This document shows, in pieces, positions 8,346 through 17,562 of a stretch of 50,141 bases of DNA. The stretch's first letter is position 1; each line of letters begins with the position of its first letter. Under the pieces are notes generated by a model. The model made no database searches. It worked only from the letters and a program-made list of their open reading frames with translations, and was not told the origin of the DNA. Made by a program: the position numbers and the translations under genes. The DNA is from an uncultured Bermanella sp. (lineage in GTDB: Bacteria; Pseudomonadota; Gammaproteobacteria; Pseudomonadales; Oceanobacteraceae): assembly GCA_913058575.1 (NCBI GenBank), contig CAJXRF010000043.1:1-50141 (forward strand). The letters run 5' to 3'.

Positions 8346-9425
8346 TTAATTCTGACTTTGGGCAACCCAAACGGGTAGATAACGATATTGAATGATTACT
8401 TGAGTATTGATTTCAAGAGCTTGTTCACTTTCGATAAATAGCGTTTTCTCTCCCAGAGTCACTTCGTTGCGATAACGGTACCCCACATACAAACTATCAA
8501 TAATCGTGACACTTTCACCTTGCGCAACGTTTAGGTTAAAGCCGTTTTCTCTTAATAAAAAGTATCCATCATTTTTAAGTTCAGAAAGAGGCTGGCTAAA
8601 CAGAGCACCACTGACTTTCTTAGCGGCGATTAAATTTCCCGACTCCATGAATTTGGCCACAAATGGATCTGCGGGTTTTTCATATAAGTTTTGAGAGGTA
8701 TCCATTTGCACAAGTTTGCCATCATTTAAAAGGGCTGTTTTATCGGCAAATGCAAACGCCTCTTGCTTGGCATGCGTGACAAATATGCAGGTAATATTAT
8801 GGCTTTTTAATAGGCGCCTAAGTTCGTTCATAAGGCTTTGTTTGACTTGTGCATCAATGTTGGAAAAAGGCTCATCCATTAATAACAGCTTAGGACGATT
8901 GGCTAAGGCTCTGGCCACAGCGGTTCTTTGTTGTTGGCCACCAGATAGTTCGTGTGGGTAGCGACCTTGTAGGCCATCTAAATGCACTAACTTTAGGGTT
9001 TGCTCAATAATGGCATCGATGGCCTGTGCGGGTTGCCCTTTAAGCGAGAAGGCAATGTTTTGTGCCACATTCATGTGGGGGAATAAGGCATAGTCTTGAA
9101 AAATAAAGCCAATATCTCGCTTCTCTGGTGGCAATTCAAACGCATTTTTTTTAAGCAATTTTCCAAATAATTCAATCTTGCCGTGCTGGGTTTTTAACAA
9201 CCCGGCCATGGCTTTTAAGGCGGTGGTTTTTCCGCAACCACTTGGGCCTAACAAACATAAAATTTCTCCTTCATTTAAGCTTAAGGAGAAATCTTGCAGT
9301 ATGGTTTTATCGTCAAACTTAACCGTTAACTGTTCTATGTTTAGTGTTTTGATGGGGGCGCTGTTCATAATAGTTTGTGGCTGTTCAGCACTTGGCAAGT
9401 GAAAGGCTTGGGTATTTGATGTCAT
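8346..9425 (-). CDS. fbpC: Ferric iron ABC transporter ATP-binding protein
   Basis: A 359-residue ATPase that powers ferric ion import across the inner membrane with FbpB. It shows Walker A GPSGCGKTT, Q-loop FQDYALFPHM, signature LSGGQQQR, Walker B LLLMDEP and the H-loop VTHAKQEAF. The C-terminal 110 residues form the regulatory OB-type (TOBE) extension usual for the FbpC/PotA class. It is the last gene of the fbpA-fbpB-fbpC operon; the start lies 12 bases after the fbpB stop and has AGGGTG upstream. An internal Met20 would also be possible, since the first 25 residues are poorly conserved. Assignment to iron rests on fbpA and the Fur box. Confidence 0.9.
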   Translation of the reverse strand: MTSNTQAFHLPSAEQPQTIMNSAPIKTLNIEQLTVKFDDKTILQDFSLSLNEGEILCLLGPSGCGKTTALKAMAGLLKTQHGKIELFGKLLKKNAFELPPEKRDIGFIFQDYALFPHMNVAQNIAFSLKGQPAQAIDAIIEQTLKLVHLDGLQGRYPHELSGGQQQRTAVARALANRPKLLLMDEPFSNIDAQVKQSLMNELRRLLKSHNITCIFVTHAKQEAFAFADKTALLNDGKLVQMDTSQNLYEKPADPFVAKFMESGNLIAAKKVSGALFSQPLSELKNDGYFLLRENGFNLNVAQGESVTIIDSLYVGYRYRNEVTLGEKTLFIESEQALEINTQVIIQYRYLPVWVAQSQN

Positions 9426-9437
9426 GAATGATGCACC

Positions 9438-11069
9438 CTAAGACATTTTTTGTGTACGACTAAGTACAAAAATGGGAATTAAGCTTACCGCGATAATCAG
9501 TAATGCCCCTAAGGCCCCATGCTCTAATTGCTCATCGCTGGCAAATTGATAAACATAGGTCGATAGGGTTTCAAAATTAAATGGCCTTAACAATATGGCT
9601 GCGGGTAACTCTTTAACGCATTCGATGAATACTAATAATAGTGCACTGATGGTGGCAGGCGTAATTAAAGGAAGGTGTATATCCTTAAACAGGCGCCAAG
9701 AGTGAGTATTTAAACTGCGTGCAGCGGCATCAAGGTTTGGGGGGATATGCTCATATGCACTGTGCACACTGCCGTTAGCAATGGCCGCGAAGCGAATAAC
9801 AAACGCCATCAACAATGCAAAACTGCTGCCGGACAAGATAAGTCCCACACTGTCCATGTTCCAGCTTTCAAGTATTGCATTTAGCCCTAAATCCATAGCG
9901 CCCAGTGGAATTAAAATAGCAATGGCCAGTACGGTGCCTGGAATGGCATACCCTATTGAAGCTAAATTCTGTTGGCTAGCATGAAGTTTTTTGGGGAAAA
10001 ACCGTTGGTTGGCATTAAACAATAAAGCCAGTGCTGTACAAATAACCCCAGCAGATGCCGCAAGCGTAAAAGTATGCTGAGCATGAAGCCATAATTTGCC
10101 GTTAAGGTTTTCGGTTAGGTAATCAAGGTTATAACTGATAAGGGTTAACACGGGTATCACGAAGCCTAAAGATAGAATGCTCAGGCACACCATCCAAATG
10201 AGCAATAGCTGTTTTTTGGAGGCTGTTTTTTTGGTGAGGCTGTGGCTGCCTTTTAAGTCGTAATGCTTTTGCGATTCTCTTTGTTTGCGCTCTAACCAGG
10301 AAAGACTCACAACAAATAATAATAATAAACATGAGATTTTGGCCGCCGTGCTTAAGCTTCCGTATACCAACCAGCTATCGTAAATGGCCGTGGTGAGGGT
10401 GCTAATGGCAAATAAATGTACGGTACCAAAATCAGCCAGGGACTCCATTGCCACCAAAGTACATCCTATGGCAAGGGCAGGGCGGGCAAGTGGCAGGCGA
10501 ATTTTAAAGAATATACGGCGCTCATTGGCCCCTAGTAAGCGACCAGCGTGCTCTAAATGATCGCTCTGATTGGCAAAGCCATTACGCATTAATATGTAAA
10601 TGTAAGGGTACAAAGCCAATGCCAACATGAGGCTGGCGCCTGTGATGGAGCGAATGTCGAAAAACCAATAATCACTGGGGCTGCGCCATTGAAAAAGGTC
10701 CCGTAAAAGCGTTTGAATAGGGCCTGCGTAATCTAGCGCTTCTGTGTAGACGTAAGCACTGATGTATGCAGGAATAGCCAATGGAAAGACCATGGCCCAT
10801 TGTAAGATACGGCGCCCTTTAAATTCATAGCGAGCACACCACCAAGCAGGGGCAATGGAAAATAAACAAGCAAAAATGAGGGTGCCAAAAACCACCAGTA
10901 AGCTGTTGGTCAGGTAATCAAATAAAACTGACTGAGCAAGGTCTTGAAAGGTATCGTCATTCAGTGCAGCTGCACTGAAAAACGATTCGTACATCAGGGC
11001 CAAAACCGGTGCAAAAATAAGCAGGGCAATGGCGCCTGAGGAAATAGATAAAACGTTTATTGATCGCAT
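9438..11069 (-). CDS. fbpB: Ferric iron ABC transporter permease (fused double domain)
   Basis: A 543-residue inner-membrane permease of the FbpB type, in which two binding-protein-dependent transport domains are fused in one chain (about 12 membrane segments). The first EAA-type cytoplasmic loop is EHAGRLLGANERRIFFKIRLPLARPA and the second LDAAARSLNTHSWRLFKDIHLPLITPA; both contact the ATPase. It starts 7 bases after the fbpA stop and precedes fbpC, so the three genes are one operon. Length and domain order agree with the Fe(III) transporters of Pseudomonas and Neisseria-like systems. Confidence 0.9.
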   Translation of the reverse strand: MRSINVLSISSGAIALLIFAPVLALMYESFFSAAALNDDTFQDLAQSVLFDYLTNSLLVVFGTLIFACLFSIAPAWWCARYEFKGRRILQWAMVFPLAIPAYISAYVYTEALDYAGPIQTLLRDLFQWRSPSDYWFFDIRSITGASLMLALALYPYIYILMRNGFANQSDHLEHAGRLLGANERRIFFKIRLPLARPALAIGCTLVAMESLADFGTVHLFAISTLTTAIYDSWLVYGSLSTAAKISCLLLLFVVSLSWLERKQRESQKHYDLKGSHSLTKKTASKKQLLLIWMVCLSILSLGFVIPVLTLISYNLDYLTENLNGKLWLHAQHTFTLAASAGVICTALALLFNANQRFFPKKLHASQQNLASIGYAIPGTVLAIAILIPLGAMDLGLNAILESWNMDSVGLILSGSSFALLMAFVIRFAAIANGSVHSAYEHIPPNLDAAARSLNTHSWRLFKDIHLPLITPATISALLLVFIECVKELPAAILLRPFNFETLSTYVYQFASDEQLEHGALGALLIIAVSLIPIFVLSRTQKMS

Positions 11070-11076
11070 GGCGCGA

Positions 11077-12075
11077 TTATAAGTCGAACTTCACTTTATC
11101 CACTAACTTTAATGCTGCTTTTCTTTGGGCTGCCACTTGATTTAGAGCAATAGTATCCGCTTTGAAGTCTCCCCAGCTCTGTACCAATTTAGAAGGAGCC
11201 ACTCCAGGCTTAACTGGGTATTCCATATTTAGCTCGCTATACATGGCTTGTGCTTTGTCTGAGCTTAGGAAACTTAGTAGTTTCAAAGCTGCATCTTTAT
11301 GAGGAGCATGTTTGGCTATGACGGCACCTGACACGTTTATATGAGAGCCGCGGTCTTGTTGGTTAGGAAAGTTTAGCTCAACAGAATCTGCCCAAACTTT
11401 TTGTTTGTCATCCATTAGCATTTTGCCAAAGTAGTAGCTGTTGCCTAAAGAGATGTCGCACAAGCCAGAGTTAATGGCTTTCACTTGGCCACGGTCATTG
11501 CCTTGTGGCTTGCGGGCTAGGTTATTTTTAACGCCAGTTAACCATTGCTCGGTTTGATCAACACCATCATGCGCGATCATGGAGGCAATTAAACCTAAGT
11601 TGTAAGGGTGCTTACCACTGCGCGTACAGATTTTGCCTTTGTATTTGGCACTGGATAAATCTTCATAACGAATGTTCAGCTTACCCACACGCTCTTTAGA
11701 GCTATAAATGTTTCGTACTCGCTTGGTCAGTGCTACCCATTGACGGTCTTCATCGCGAAATTGTGAAGGGATGTTGCTTTGTATTAGGCTGTCTTTATCA
11801 AATGCTTGAGTGAGGCCCTGATCTTTTAAATCTAATAACTTAGAAAAATCAGAGGTTAATACCACGTCGGCTGGGCTTAATTTACCTTCACGTTTAATGC
11901 GTTGAATCAGGCCTTTTTTAGCAAAAATAACTTCGCTTTTAATGCCGGTTTCTTTGGTGAATTCATCAAGAATCGGTTGAATTAAGAAGTTCTGGCGAAA
12001 GGAATAAACATTAACGGTTTCAGCCATCGCTTGATGGCATATGGCTAGAAAGCCCAGTACAACAAGAATACGCAT
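11077..12075 (-). CDS. fbpA: Ferric iron ABC transporter periplasmic binding protein
   Basis: A 332-residue periplasmic iron-binding protein of the transferrin-like FbpA/FutA class. The signal peptide is about residues 1-18 (cut after AMA). The mature start ETVNVYSFRQ and the segment GLCDISLGNSYYFGKM hold the tyrosine pair that coordinates Fe(III) in this family. RSGKHPYNLGL and GAVIAKHAPHKDAALKLLSFLSS are also typical. First gene of the operon; a perfect Fur box lies 23-37 bases ahead of the ATG, so the operon should be repressed by iron-loaded Fur. Confidence 0.92.
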   Translation of the reverse strand: MRILVVLGFLAICHQAMAETVNVYSFRQNFLIQPILDEFTKETGIKSEVIFAKKGLIQRIKREGKLSPADVVLTSDFSKLLDLKDQGLTQAFDKDSLIQSNIPSQFRDEDRQWVALTKRVRNIYSSKERVGKLNIRYEDLSSAKYKGKICTRSGKHPYNLGLIASMIAHDGVDQTEQWLTGVKNNLARKPQGNDRGQVKAINSGLCDISLGNSYYFGKMLMDDKQKVWADSVELNFPNQQDRGSHINVSGAVIAKHAPHKDAALKLLSFLSSDKAQAMYSELNMEYPVKPGVAPSKLVQSWGDFKADTIALNQVAAQRKAALKLVDKVKFDL

Positions 12076-12097
12076 GAGTATGATACAGCCTTTTAAT

Positions 12098-12112
12098 TGA
12101 TAATGATTATCA
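12098..12112 (-). promoter_or_regulatory. Fur box upstream of fbpABC
   Basis: The 15 bases TGATAATGATTATCA are a perfect 7-1-7 inverted repeat, identical to the core Fur recognition pattern TGATAAT-N-ATTATCA. The centre lies about 30 bases upstream of the fbpA start, where it would overlap the promoter. Iron repression of fbpABC is the natural inference. Confidence 0.93.
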
Positions 12113-12216
12113 TCTTAGCATAGGCTTTAATCAGTAAAAAGGCACTTAAGTGCAAATTTATGTAAGTCTTGATGCGTATCAAGGCATACATTCAGTGAGG
12201 CTAAATAAAGAGCTAT

Positions 12217-12370
12217 TTAGCTGGTTTCGTTGGCCTGTAAGGCGCTGATGTGTTCAATTAGCTGGGTTCAATTTAACTGGTTTCGTTGGCTTGTAAGGCG
12301 CTGATATGTTCAATTAGCTGGGTTCAATTTAACTGGTTTCGTTGGCTTGTAAGGCGCTTATATGCTCTAT
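12217..12370. repeat. Three tandem 56-bp repeats copying the 3' end of the cyclase gene
   Basis: Three copies in 56-base register begin at 12217, 12273 and 12329. The 12329 copy is the real end of the cyclase gene. On the minus strand each copy reads IEHISALQANETS followed by TAA. Copies at 12217 and 12273 are nearly identical to each other. The genic copy differs from them at several codon third positions and in its upstream part. The two extra copies lie after the stop codon and are not part of the frame. Confidence 0.9.
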
Positions 12371-13690
12371 CTGACGTTCAATTAAGGCTTGGTAATTGGA
12401 GGTTAAGTGCTCTGCCCAAAAGGTTTCAATTATTTGTTCGGGCTGGCTGCCTTGCATGCTCTGACTGGCATTTAAAATGAGCTGTCCTCCTAACCGGCCC
12501 TGATCGACCACCTGCTTACTGACCAATAAACGGTTAACTTCGCTTTTGCGACACAAGCGTGCTGCCACATGAATGGCATCACCAATGGCGGTGTAGGTGA
12601 GGGTGTCTTTGTCGCCAAAGGTACCGGCTAAAATATTGCCTGTGTGTAGCCCTAGCTGAAACTCAACCACGGGCAATGATTGCTCAAGGCGTTGCTTATT
12701 AAATTGTTTTAACAACCCCACAATTAGCAACGCAGTACACACCCCATGAAAGCAGTCTTTTTCATCTTGCTGGGGAATGCCAAATAACACCATGACACCA
12801 TCTCCCACGTACTTATCCACATTTCCGTTATATAGGCGCGCCGCTTGGTGAATAAAGAAATAATACTGGTTTAAGAGGGCGGCCAGTTCTTGTGGAGACA
12901 GAACCTTTTGAGCGTATTGAAAATCTACAAAATCAATAAACAGTATGGCGGCATGGGCATAAGTGTCGGGCAATTGCGGCTGCTGATAGTTAAGGCTTTG
13001 GTCATTGTTTACATTGGGTGTCATGAAATGATTAAGGGCCTGGTGCATGGCAAGGCTTGAGCTTTGCTGATCTTTGTAGCGTTTAATTTCCTTGCTTAAG
13101 CGAGCAAGCTCTCCCCAGTGATGGCTATGCTGGTTTCTATCCAGAGCGTCTAAAGATTGAATGTCTTCACTGCTTTGTTCAATTTTGATGCCTAGCTTCT
13201 TGCCTGCAAACCAACCAACCACCCCAGCCACGATGGAAAACAGCAAACTAAGTATGCCCCATAGCCCATAAATTTTTTGAATGGCGTGATTAAGCGGGGT
13301 TTCATCAATGCGTACTTCTAAAAGGCCAATCACTTCATTTTGATATTGAATACTCATGGGCTGGCCAGCGTCATTATTTGCTTGGCCTTGTTCGGCAATA
13401 ACATGATTGTCTAAATCATATACCGCGCTATAGCGAATATGAGGGTGCTCAACTAGCGTTGTTAGAATAACGTTAAGACTTAATAGGTCTTGGCTGAAGA
13501 TGGCGTCAGAAGCTTGTACGCTGGCTTGCCTGCTAAGCGTGTTACGCAGTTGCAGGGCTTGTTGCTCTAGCTGATGTGTTGCTGCGCGGGTAATCGGCAG
13601 CGCCACGATCAAGCTGGCTAAAATACTTAGGGCAAGGCTAAAAAATAAAACTCGGTATCTAAAGGGCCAATTTTGTTGTTGTAATGTCAT
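12329..13690 (-). CDS. Membrane-bound class III adenylate/guanylate cyclase
   Basis: A 453-residue protein with an N-terminal membrane segment (about 12-34), an extracytoplasmic region of roughly 100 residues, a second membrane segment (about 142-161) and a C-terminal class III nucleotide cyclase domain (about 240-400). FIDFVDF carries metal-binding Asp253; VDKYVGDGVMVLFG carries Lys293 and the second metal Asp297; GDAIHVAAR keeps the catalytic Arg378. The usual catalytic Asn four residues before this Arg is His374. It would make cAMP (or cGMP) in response to an envelope signal. The ORF can start at a TTG four codons earlier; ATG is preferred. The last 13 codons are repeated twice downstream. 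Confidence 0.85.
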   Translation of the reverse strand: MTLQQQNWPFRYRVLFFSLALSILASLIVALPITRAATHQLEQQALQLRNTLSRQASVQASDAIFSQDLLSLNVILTTLVEHPHIRYSAVYDLDNHVIAEQGQANNDAGQPMSIQYQNEVIGLLEVRIDETPLNHAIQKIYGLWGILSLLFSIVAGVVGWFAGKKLGIKIEQSSEDIQSLDALDRNQHSHHWGELARLSKEIKRYKDQQSSSLAMHQALNHFMTPNVNNDQSLNYQQPQLPDTYAHAAILFIDFVDFQYAQKVLSPQELAALLNQYYFFIHQAARLYNGNVDKYVGDGVMVLFGIPQQDEKDCFHGVCTALLIVGLLKQFNKQRLEQSLPVVEFQLGLHTGNILAGTFGDKDTLTYTAIGDAIHVAARLCRKSEVNRLLVSKQVVDQGRLGGQLILNASQSMQGSQPEQIIETFWAEHLTSNYQALIERQIEHISALQANETS

Positions 13691-13955
13691 GGCGTACTGC
13701 AAATTATAATAGTGAGATAACGAGACATAATATCGGTAAATTCCACTGGCTCATATGGCGCTATGGTTATAAGTAAGTGAGTTGTTTAACAGTTTTGTTA
13801 TATATACTGATAATTAAGTCGAGTAAATAATGGCTTAATTGCTAAATTGTTTGAGCTGGATTCTCAAAAATGCCTTGAAATGGTTTATCATTACGCCGCT
13901 TTGGATAGGCCCCTGCCGTTTCCTTCTTTAGTTTTAATATCAAATAGGTGAAATC

Positions 13956-14126
13956 ATGAGCGATGCCAAGAAAATTCTTGAAGAAAAACTAGCCGAAATG
14001 GATAAAGGTTTGTTTTACATGGGCCGCGATCGCGCTCGTGCTTTGTCTTACCATGAGACTGAAGATCTGATTGATGAGCTTCGTGAGTCTGTTGCCTTAA
14101 TGCAAGAGCAAGTTAAAACGCTATAA
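13956..14126 (+). CDS. Conserved-looking 56-residue protein upstream of serB
   Basis: A short frame of 57 codons with a good ribosome binding site (aggtg, 6 bases before ATG). The product is highly charged, begins MSDAKKILEEKLAEMDKG and ends in a likely amphipathic helix (ETEDLIDELRESVALMQEQV). Codon use matches the neighbouring genes, so it looks real. It lies 68 bases ahead of the serB start on the same strand and may be cotranscribed. I do not recognise the family; no catalytic motif is visible. Confidence 0.6.
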   Translation: MSDAKKILEEKLAEMDKGLFYMGRDRARALSYHETEDLIDELRESVALMQEQVKTL

Positions 14127-14194
14127 ATTTCTGAGCAAAAATCAGAAAGATCAAAGGTAAGACATCTTAATATCAATAAGCAGAGGCCTTTAGC

Positions 14195-15412
14195 GTGAAA
14201 GAAGTTGTTCTGATCAAGGTGAACGGTGCCGATAAACCTGGTGTCACCGCCAGTATTACTGGCATCCTTGCCAAGTACAACGTGAATATCTTGGACATTG
14301 GCCAAGCTGAAATTCACGATAATCTTTCCTTGGGTATTCTGGCTGAAATCCCGAGTAATGCCGAATCGGCTCCTGCTCTAAAAGATGTTTTATTTCACGG
14401 TTATGAAATGGGCATGACGGTGACATTTACACCAGTCACCACTCAAGAATATGAATCTTGGGTATCTGCTCAAGGTAAACCTCGCCATATTATTACCCTG
14501 CTGGCTCGCAAATTAACTGCCGAGCACTTATCTCGCGTCACTGAAATTGTGGCACGCTATGAATTGAATATTGACAATATTTCTCGCCTGTCAGGTCGTG
14601 TGCCTTTGGAAGGGGAGACGGTTAATAATTTAAGCCGTGCTTGCGTGGAGTTTTCAGTGCGTGGCCATGTTGATCAGGGGTCCATGCGTGCTGATTATTT
14701 AAATCTTTCCAGCGAGTTAGGCGTGGACATTGCGGTACAGGAAGACACCCCTTTCCGTCGTAATCGCCGCCTTGTGGCATTTGATATGGACAGCACCCTG
14801 ATAGAAGCCGAGGTGATTGATGAGCTTGCTAAAGAAGCGGGTGTGGGTGATGAAGTGGTGGCCATTACAGAAAGCGCCATGCGCGGTGAAATAGACTTTA
14901 ATGAAAGCTTCATTCGCCGAGTGGCTTTATTAAAAGGCTTAGATGAATCGGTATTGGCCGATGTGGCGCAGCGCTTACCGATAACAGAAGGGGCTGAGCG
15001 TTTAGTGAGCTCTCTTAAAAAATTGGGATATAAAACCGCTATTTTATCCGGTGGTTTTCAGTATTTTGGGCGGTTTTTACAGAATAAACTGGGCATAGAC
15101 TATGTGCATGCCAATGAGCTTGAAATTGTAGATGGCAAGGTCACGGGTAACGTTACCGGTACCATAGTGAATGGAGAGCAAAAAGCCTTTTTACTGCAAG
15201 AAATTGCCAACAACGAGGCTATTTCTTTAGAGCAAACCATTGCCGTGGGCGATGGTGCTAATGATTTGCCTATGCTGAGTAAAGCGGGTTTAGGCATTGC
15301 TTTTAGGGCAAAGCCTTTGGTTCGCCAAAATGCAGAACAAGCTATTTCTACACTGGGTTTAGACGGCGTATTGTATTTAATTGGTATTCGCGATCGAGAC
15401 GATTTAGGCTGA
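14195..15412 (+). CDS. serB: Phosphoserine phosphatase
   Basis: A 405-residue enzyme for the last step of serine synthesis, dephosphorylating O-phosphoserine. The N-terminal 180 residues form two ACT-like regulatory domains (GADKPGVTASITGILAKYNVNILDIGQ; HIITLLARKLTAEHLSRVTEI). The HAD phosphatase domain starts at FDMDSTL, with nucleophile Asp197 and acid/base Asp199, then SGGFQYFG and the metal site GDGANDLPML. This long ACT-ACT-HAD form is typical of pseudomonads and mycobacteria rather than the shorter E. coli enzyme. The start codon is GTG, preceded by CAGAGG. A strong terminator follows. Confidence 0.95.
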   Translation: MKEVVLIKVNGADKPGVTASITGILAKYNVNILDIGQAEIHDNLSLGILAEIPSNAESAPALKDVLFHGYEMGMTVTFTPVTTQEYESWVSAQGKPRHIITLLARKLTAEHLSRVTEIVARYELNIDNISRLSGRVPLEGETVNNLSRACVEFSVRGHVDQGSMRADYLNLSSELGVDIAVQEDTPFRRNRRLVAFDMDSTLIEAEVIDELAKEAGVGDEVVAITESAMRGEIDFNESFIRRVALLKGLDESVLADVAQRLPITEGAERLVSSLKKLGYKTAILSGGFQYFGRFLQNKLGIDYVHANELEIVDGKVTGNVTGTIVNGEQKAFLLQEIANNEAISLEQTIAVGDGANDLPMLSKAGLGIAFRAKPLVRQNAEQAISTLGLDGVLYLIGIRDRDDLG

Positions 15413-15433
15413 AGCCGACTTTCTTTAGGCGCA

Positions 15434-15460
15434 TAAAAAAACCGGCAAGGCCGGTTTTTT
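15434..15460. terminator. Bidirectional terminator between serB and fimX-like gene
   Basis: An A-run, a GC stem (CCGGC / GCCGG, extended by A-T pairs) and a T-run of six make a classic intrinsic terminator readable from both strands. It lies 22 bases after serB and 27 bases before the 3' end of the convergent gene. Confidence 0.9.
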
Positions 15461-15486
15461 GTTTTTCATAGCTTGTGATTCACAGT

Positions 15487-17562
15487 CTATTCATCGCTAA
15501 AGCTGTAATCCATATTAGCGCCAGGGCCGCTTAAGTAATAACCCTGAATATAGCTCACACCGCTGGTCCATAATTGGGCGACGATGTTGGCATTTTCTAC
15601 AGAAGGCACAATCGATGCTTTTTGATGCTCTGAGATACCAGCCAACAATTCTTTCAAGCCCGCCATGCCTTTTTCACTTTCAAGTTCTTGAGTGAATGAA
15701 CCATCTACTTTTACAAAGTCCACATGTAAATAATCAAATAACTTGAATGGGTCTATGGCTGAACCAAAGCGGTTAATGGCCACCAAGCAACCCAGTCTGC
15801 CTAAGGCATTCGTCATGGACTTGGCTTGTTTTAAGTGGCTGATGGCATCGGCTTCCGTGAACTGGAAAATCATGCTTTTGCTAGGCAATTTAGAGGCGCG
15901 CAATAATTTTTGAAGCCAGGTAAGTAGGCTTTCATCTAGTAAAGATTCATTAGTCAGGTTAATGAATAAGCGCGTGTCGTTACCTTGAGCTCTTTGTTGA
16001 GCTAGGCGTTTAACGGTATTTAAAATTACCCAGCGGTCTATCTTGCGCTTTAACTCGGTTGAAATGTCAGGTAAAAATTCTTGTGGCGAGACGTCAGAGC
16101 CATCGCTGTCTACAAGGCGCAGTAAGGTTTCGTAGTGCTCCCCTTCTTCGTCTCTTAAGTTAATGACCGGCTGAAATAGAAGTTTAAAGGTATTATCTTT
16201 AATGGCCGATTCTAGTTTTGCGGTTAAGCGCTCACCACCTGAGTTGGCTAGTTGAGCAGGGTTATATAGGTAAAAGCCATTACCCGTTTCGTGCCCTTCT
16301 AATTTACGAACGTAATAACTGGCTTCGTGAGCATGTTGCAATACTTGTTTAGGGCTTTGTGAGCTTTCGTTTATAAGGGCGAGACCCACACTGACGGTAA
16401 TTTGAATGGTGCGTTGATCTACCGCCACTAGGTGCTCTTTTATGGATTTACGAATGTGTTCGGCAAATCCTTGGGCTTGTTCAGGGTCACTGTCGTGCAG
16501 TAGTACTCCGAAAATATCTTCCCCTACTCGTGCCACCAAATCTTCTTCACGGCATTTACTGCGCAGTAAATGGGCCACATCACAAACAATGAGGTCGGCG
16601 CCTTCGATGCCCACATCGGCTTTACACTGACCAAAGCCATCAATATTCACATAAGCAACCGCGCCTTTGGATCCGCTAATTACAGCTTGATCCACAGCAT
16701 CGGCCAGTTTTTCATTGAAGTATTGTTTGTTGTATAGGCCGGTTAATAAATCTTGGGAGCTAATTTGTTTTAGTTTAATTTCTAAATCTGCGTTGCCACT
16801 ATTGGTGCGGATGATGATTTGCATGCAGGCTTCGTCTTCATAAGTGGCCTGTGCAAAGTGAATGTTGGTATCGACTTCTTTGCTGGCAAAGTTCAGCATC
16901 TTGCACTGAAATTGGCCGCTTCGAGATTTTCCTGAATTAAAGTCTTTTAAAAATAACTTGAAACGCCCTTGGTCTTTTGTGGCAATCATGTCCATTAATG
17001 GCGTGGTTAATAGATCATCGGCATCTTCATAGCCAAAGATGGCCGAATAACTTTCATTAACAAATAAATGCATGCCATCGTGAACATAAGCTATGGCATC
17101 TTGGGCGCTTTCTAATAAAACTTGGCAGCGTTTCTCTGCCTCACGTAATAGAGCACCCGCTTCGCGAAGTTCTCGGCGCAGTTTAAGATTGTTAATTTCT
17201 CTTAGCAGTACCTGTAATACATGGTTGTATTCACCGGTGGGCACCAAGTCCATAGCGCCAAGTTTTAAGACTCTTTCTGCGTCTATGCTGTCAACTTCTT
17301 CACTGAAAAAGATCGTGGGGATATCTTTACCTTGGCGTTGAATTTCAGCCAGTACTTCTTTGCCTGTTAAATTAGGAAGCTTCATTTCACATAGGCAAAT
17401 GTCCCAAACTTGCTCATTTAATTTACTTTTTAGTGTATCTAAATTTTGAACTAGGCTTGCTCGTGTGGCGTGTCCAGCATTTCTTAATAAACTCGTGAGG
17501 GTTTCGGCTTCTTGTGGAGATTGTGAACAAATTAATAGTCGAAGGGCTTCTTTGGCCTGCAT
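15487..17562 (-). CDS. fimX: FimX-like c-di-GMP receptor: degenerate REC-PAS-GGDEF-EAL
   Basis: A 691-residue four-domain protein with the architecture and length of Pseudomonas FimX, which binds c-di-GMP and promotes type IV pilus assembly and twitching. REC (about 8-125): the phospho-acceptor Asp is Glu59 (LCEMKLP) and the N-terminal acidic pair is absent. PAS (about 147-255). GGDEF (about 268-400): the signature is RVGEDIF (345-351), so no cyclase activity is expected. EAL (about 445-680): EAL reads ETL (478-480), the later Glu is Gln in FQFTEADA, and DDFG is NRFG, so no hydrolysis is expected, but binding may remain. The likely role is a c-di-GMP effector. No pil genes are in the window. 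The next gene upstream is its usual neighbour. Confidence 0.85.
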   Translation of the reverse strand: MQAKEALRLLICSQSPQEAETLTSLLRNAGHATRASLVQNLDTLKSKLNEQVWDICLCEMKLPNLTGKEVLAEIQRQGKDIPTIFFSEEVDSIDAERVLKLGAMDLVPTGEYNHVLQVLLREINNLKLRRELREAGALLREAEKRCQVLLESAQDAIAYVHDGMHLFVNESYSAIFGYEDADDLLTTPLMDMIATKDQGRFKLFLKDFNSGKSRSGQFQCKMLNFASKEVDTNIHFAQATYEDEACMQIIIRTNSGNADLEIKLKQISSQDLLTGLYNKQYFNEKLADAVDQAVISGSKGAVAYVNIDGFGQCKADVGIEGADLIVCDVAHLLRSKCREEDLVARVGEDIFGVLLHDSDPEQAQGFAEHIRKSIKEHLVAVDQRTIQITVSVGLALINESSQSPKQVLQHAHEASYYVRKLEGHETGNGFYLYNPAQLANSGGERLTAKLESAIKDNTFKLLFQPVINLRDEEGEHYETLLRLVDSDGSDVSPQEFLPDISTELKRKIDRWVILNTVKRLAQQRAQGNDTRLFINLTNESLLDESLLTWLQKLLRASKLPSKSMIFQFTEADAISHLKQAKSMTNALGRLGCLVAINRFGSAIDPFKLFDYLHVDFVKVDGSFTQELESEKGMAGLKELLAGISEHQKASIVPSVENANIVAQLWTSGVSYIQGYYLSGPGANMDYSFSDE

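Noticed and set aside
12217-12370. CRISPR array
   Set aside because: Repeats are contiguous 56-bp tandem copies derived from a gene end, with no unique spacers and no cas genes.
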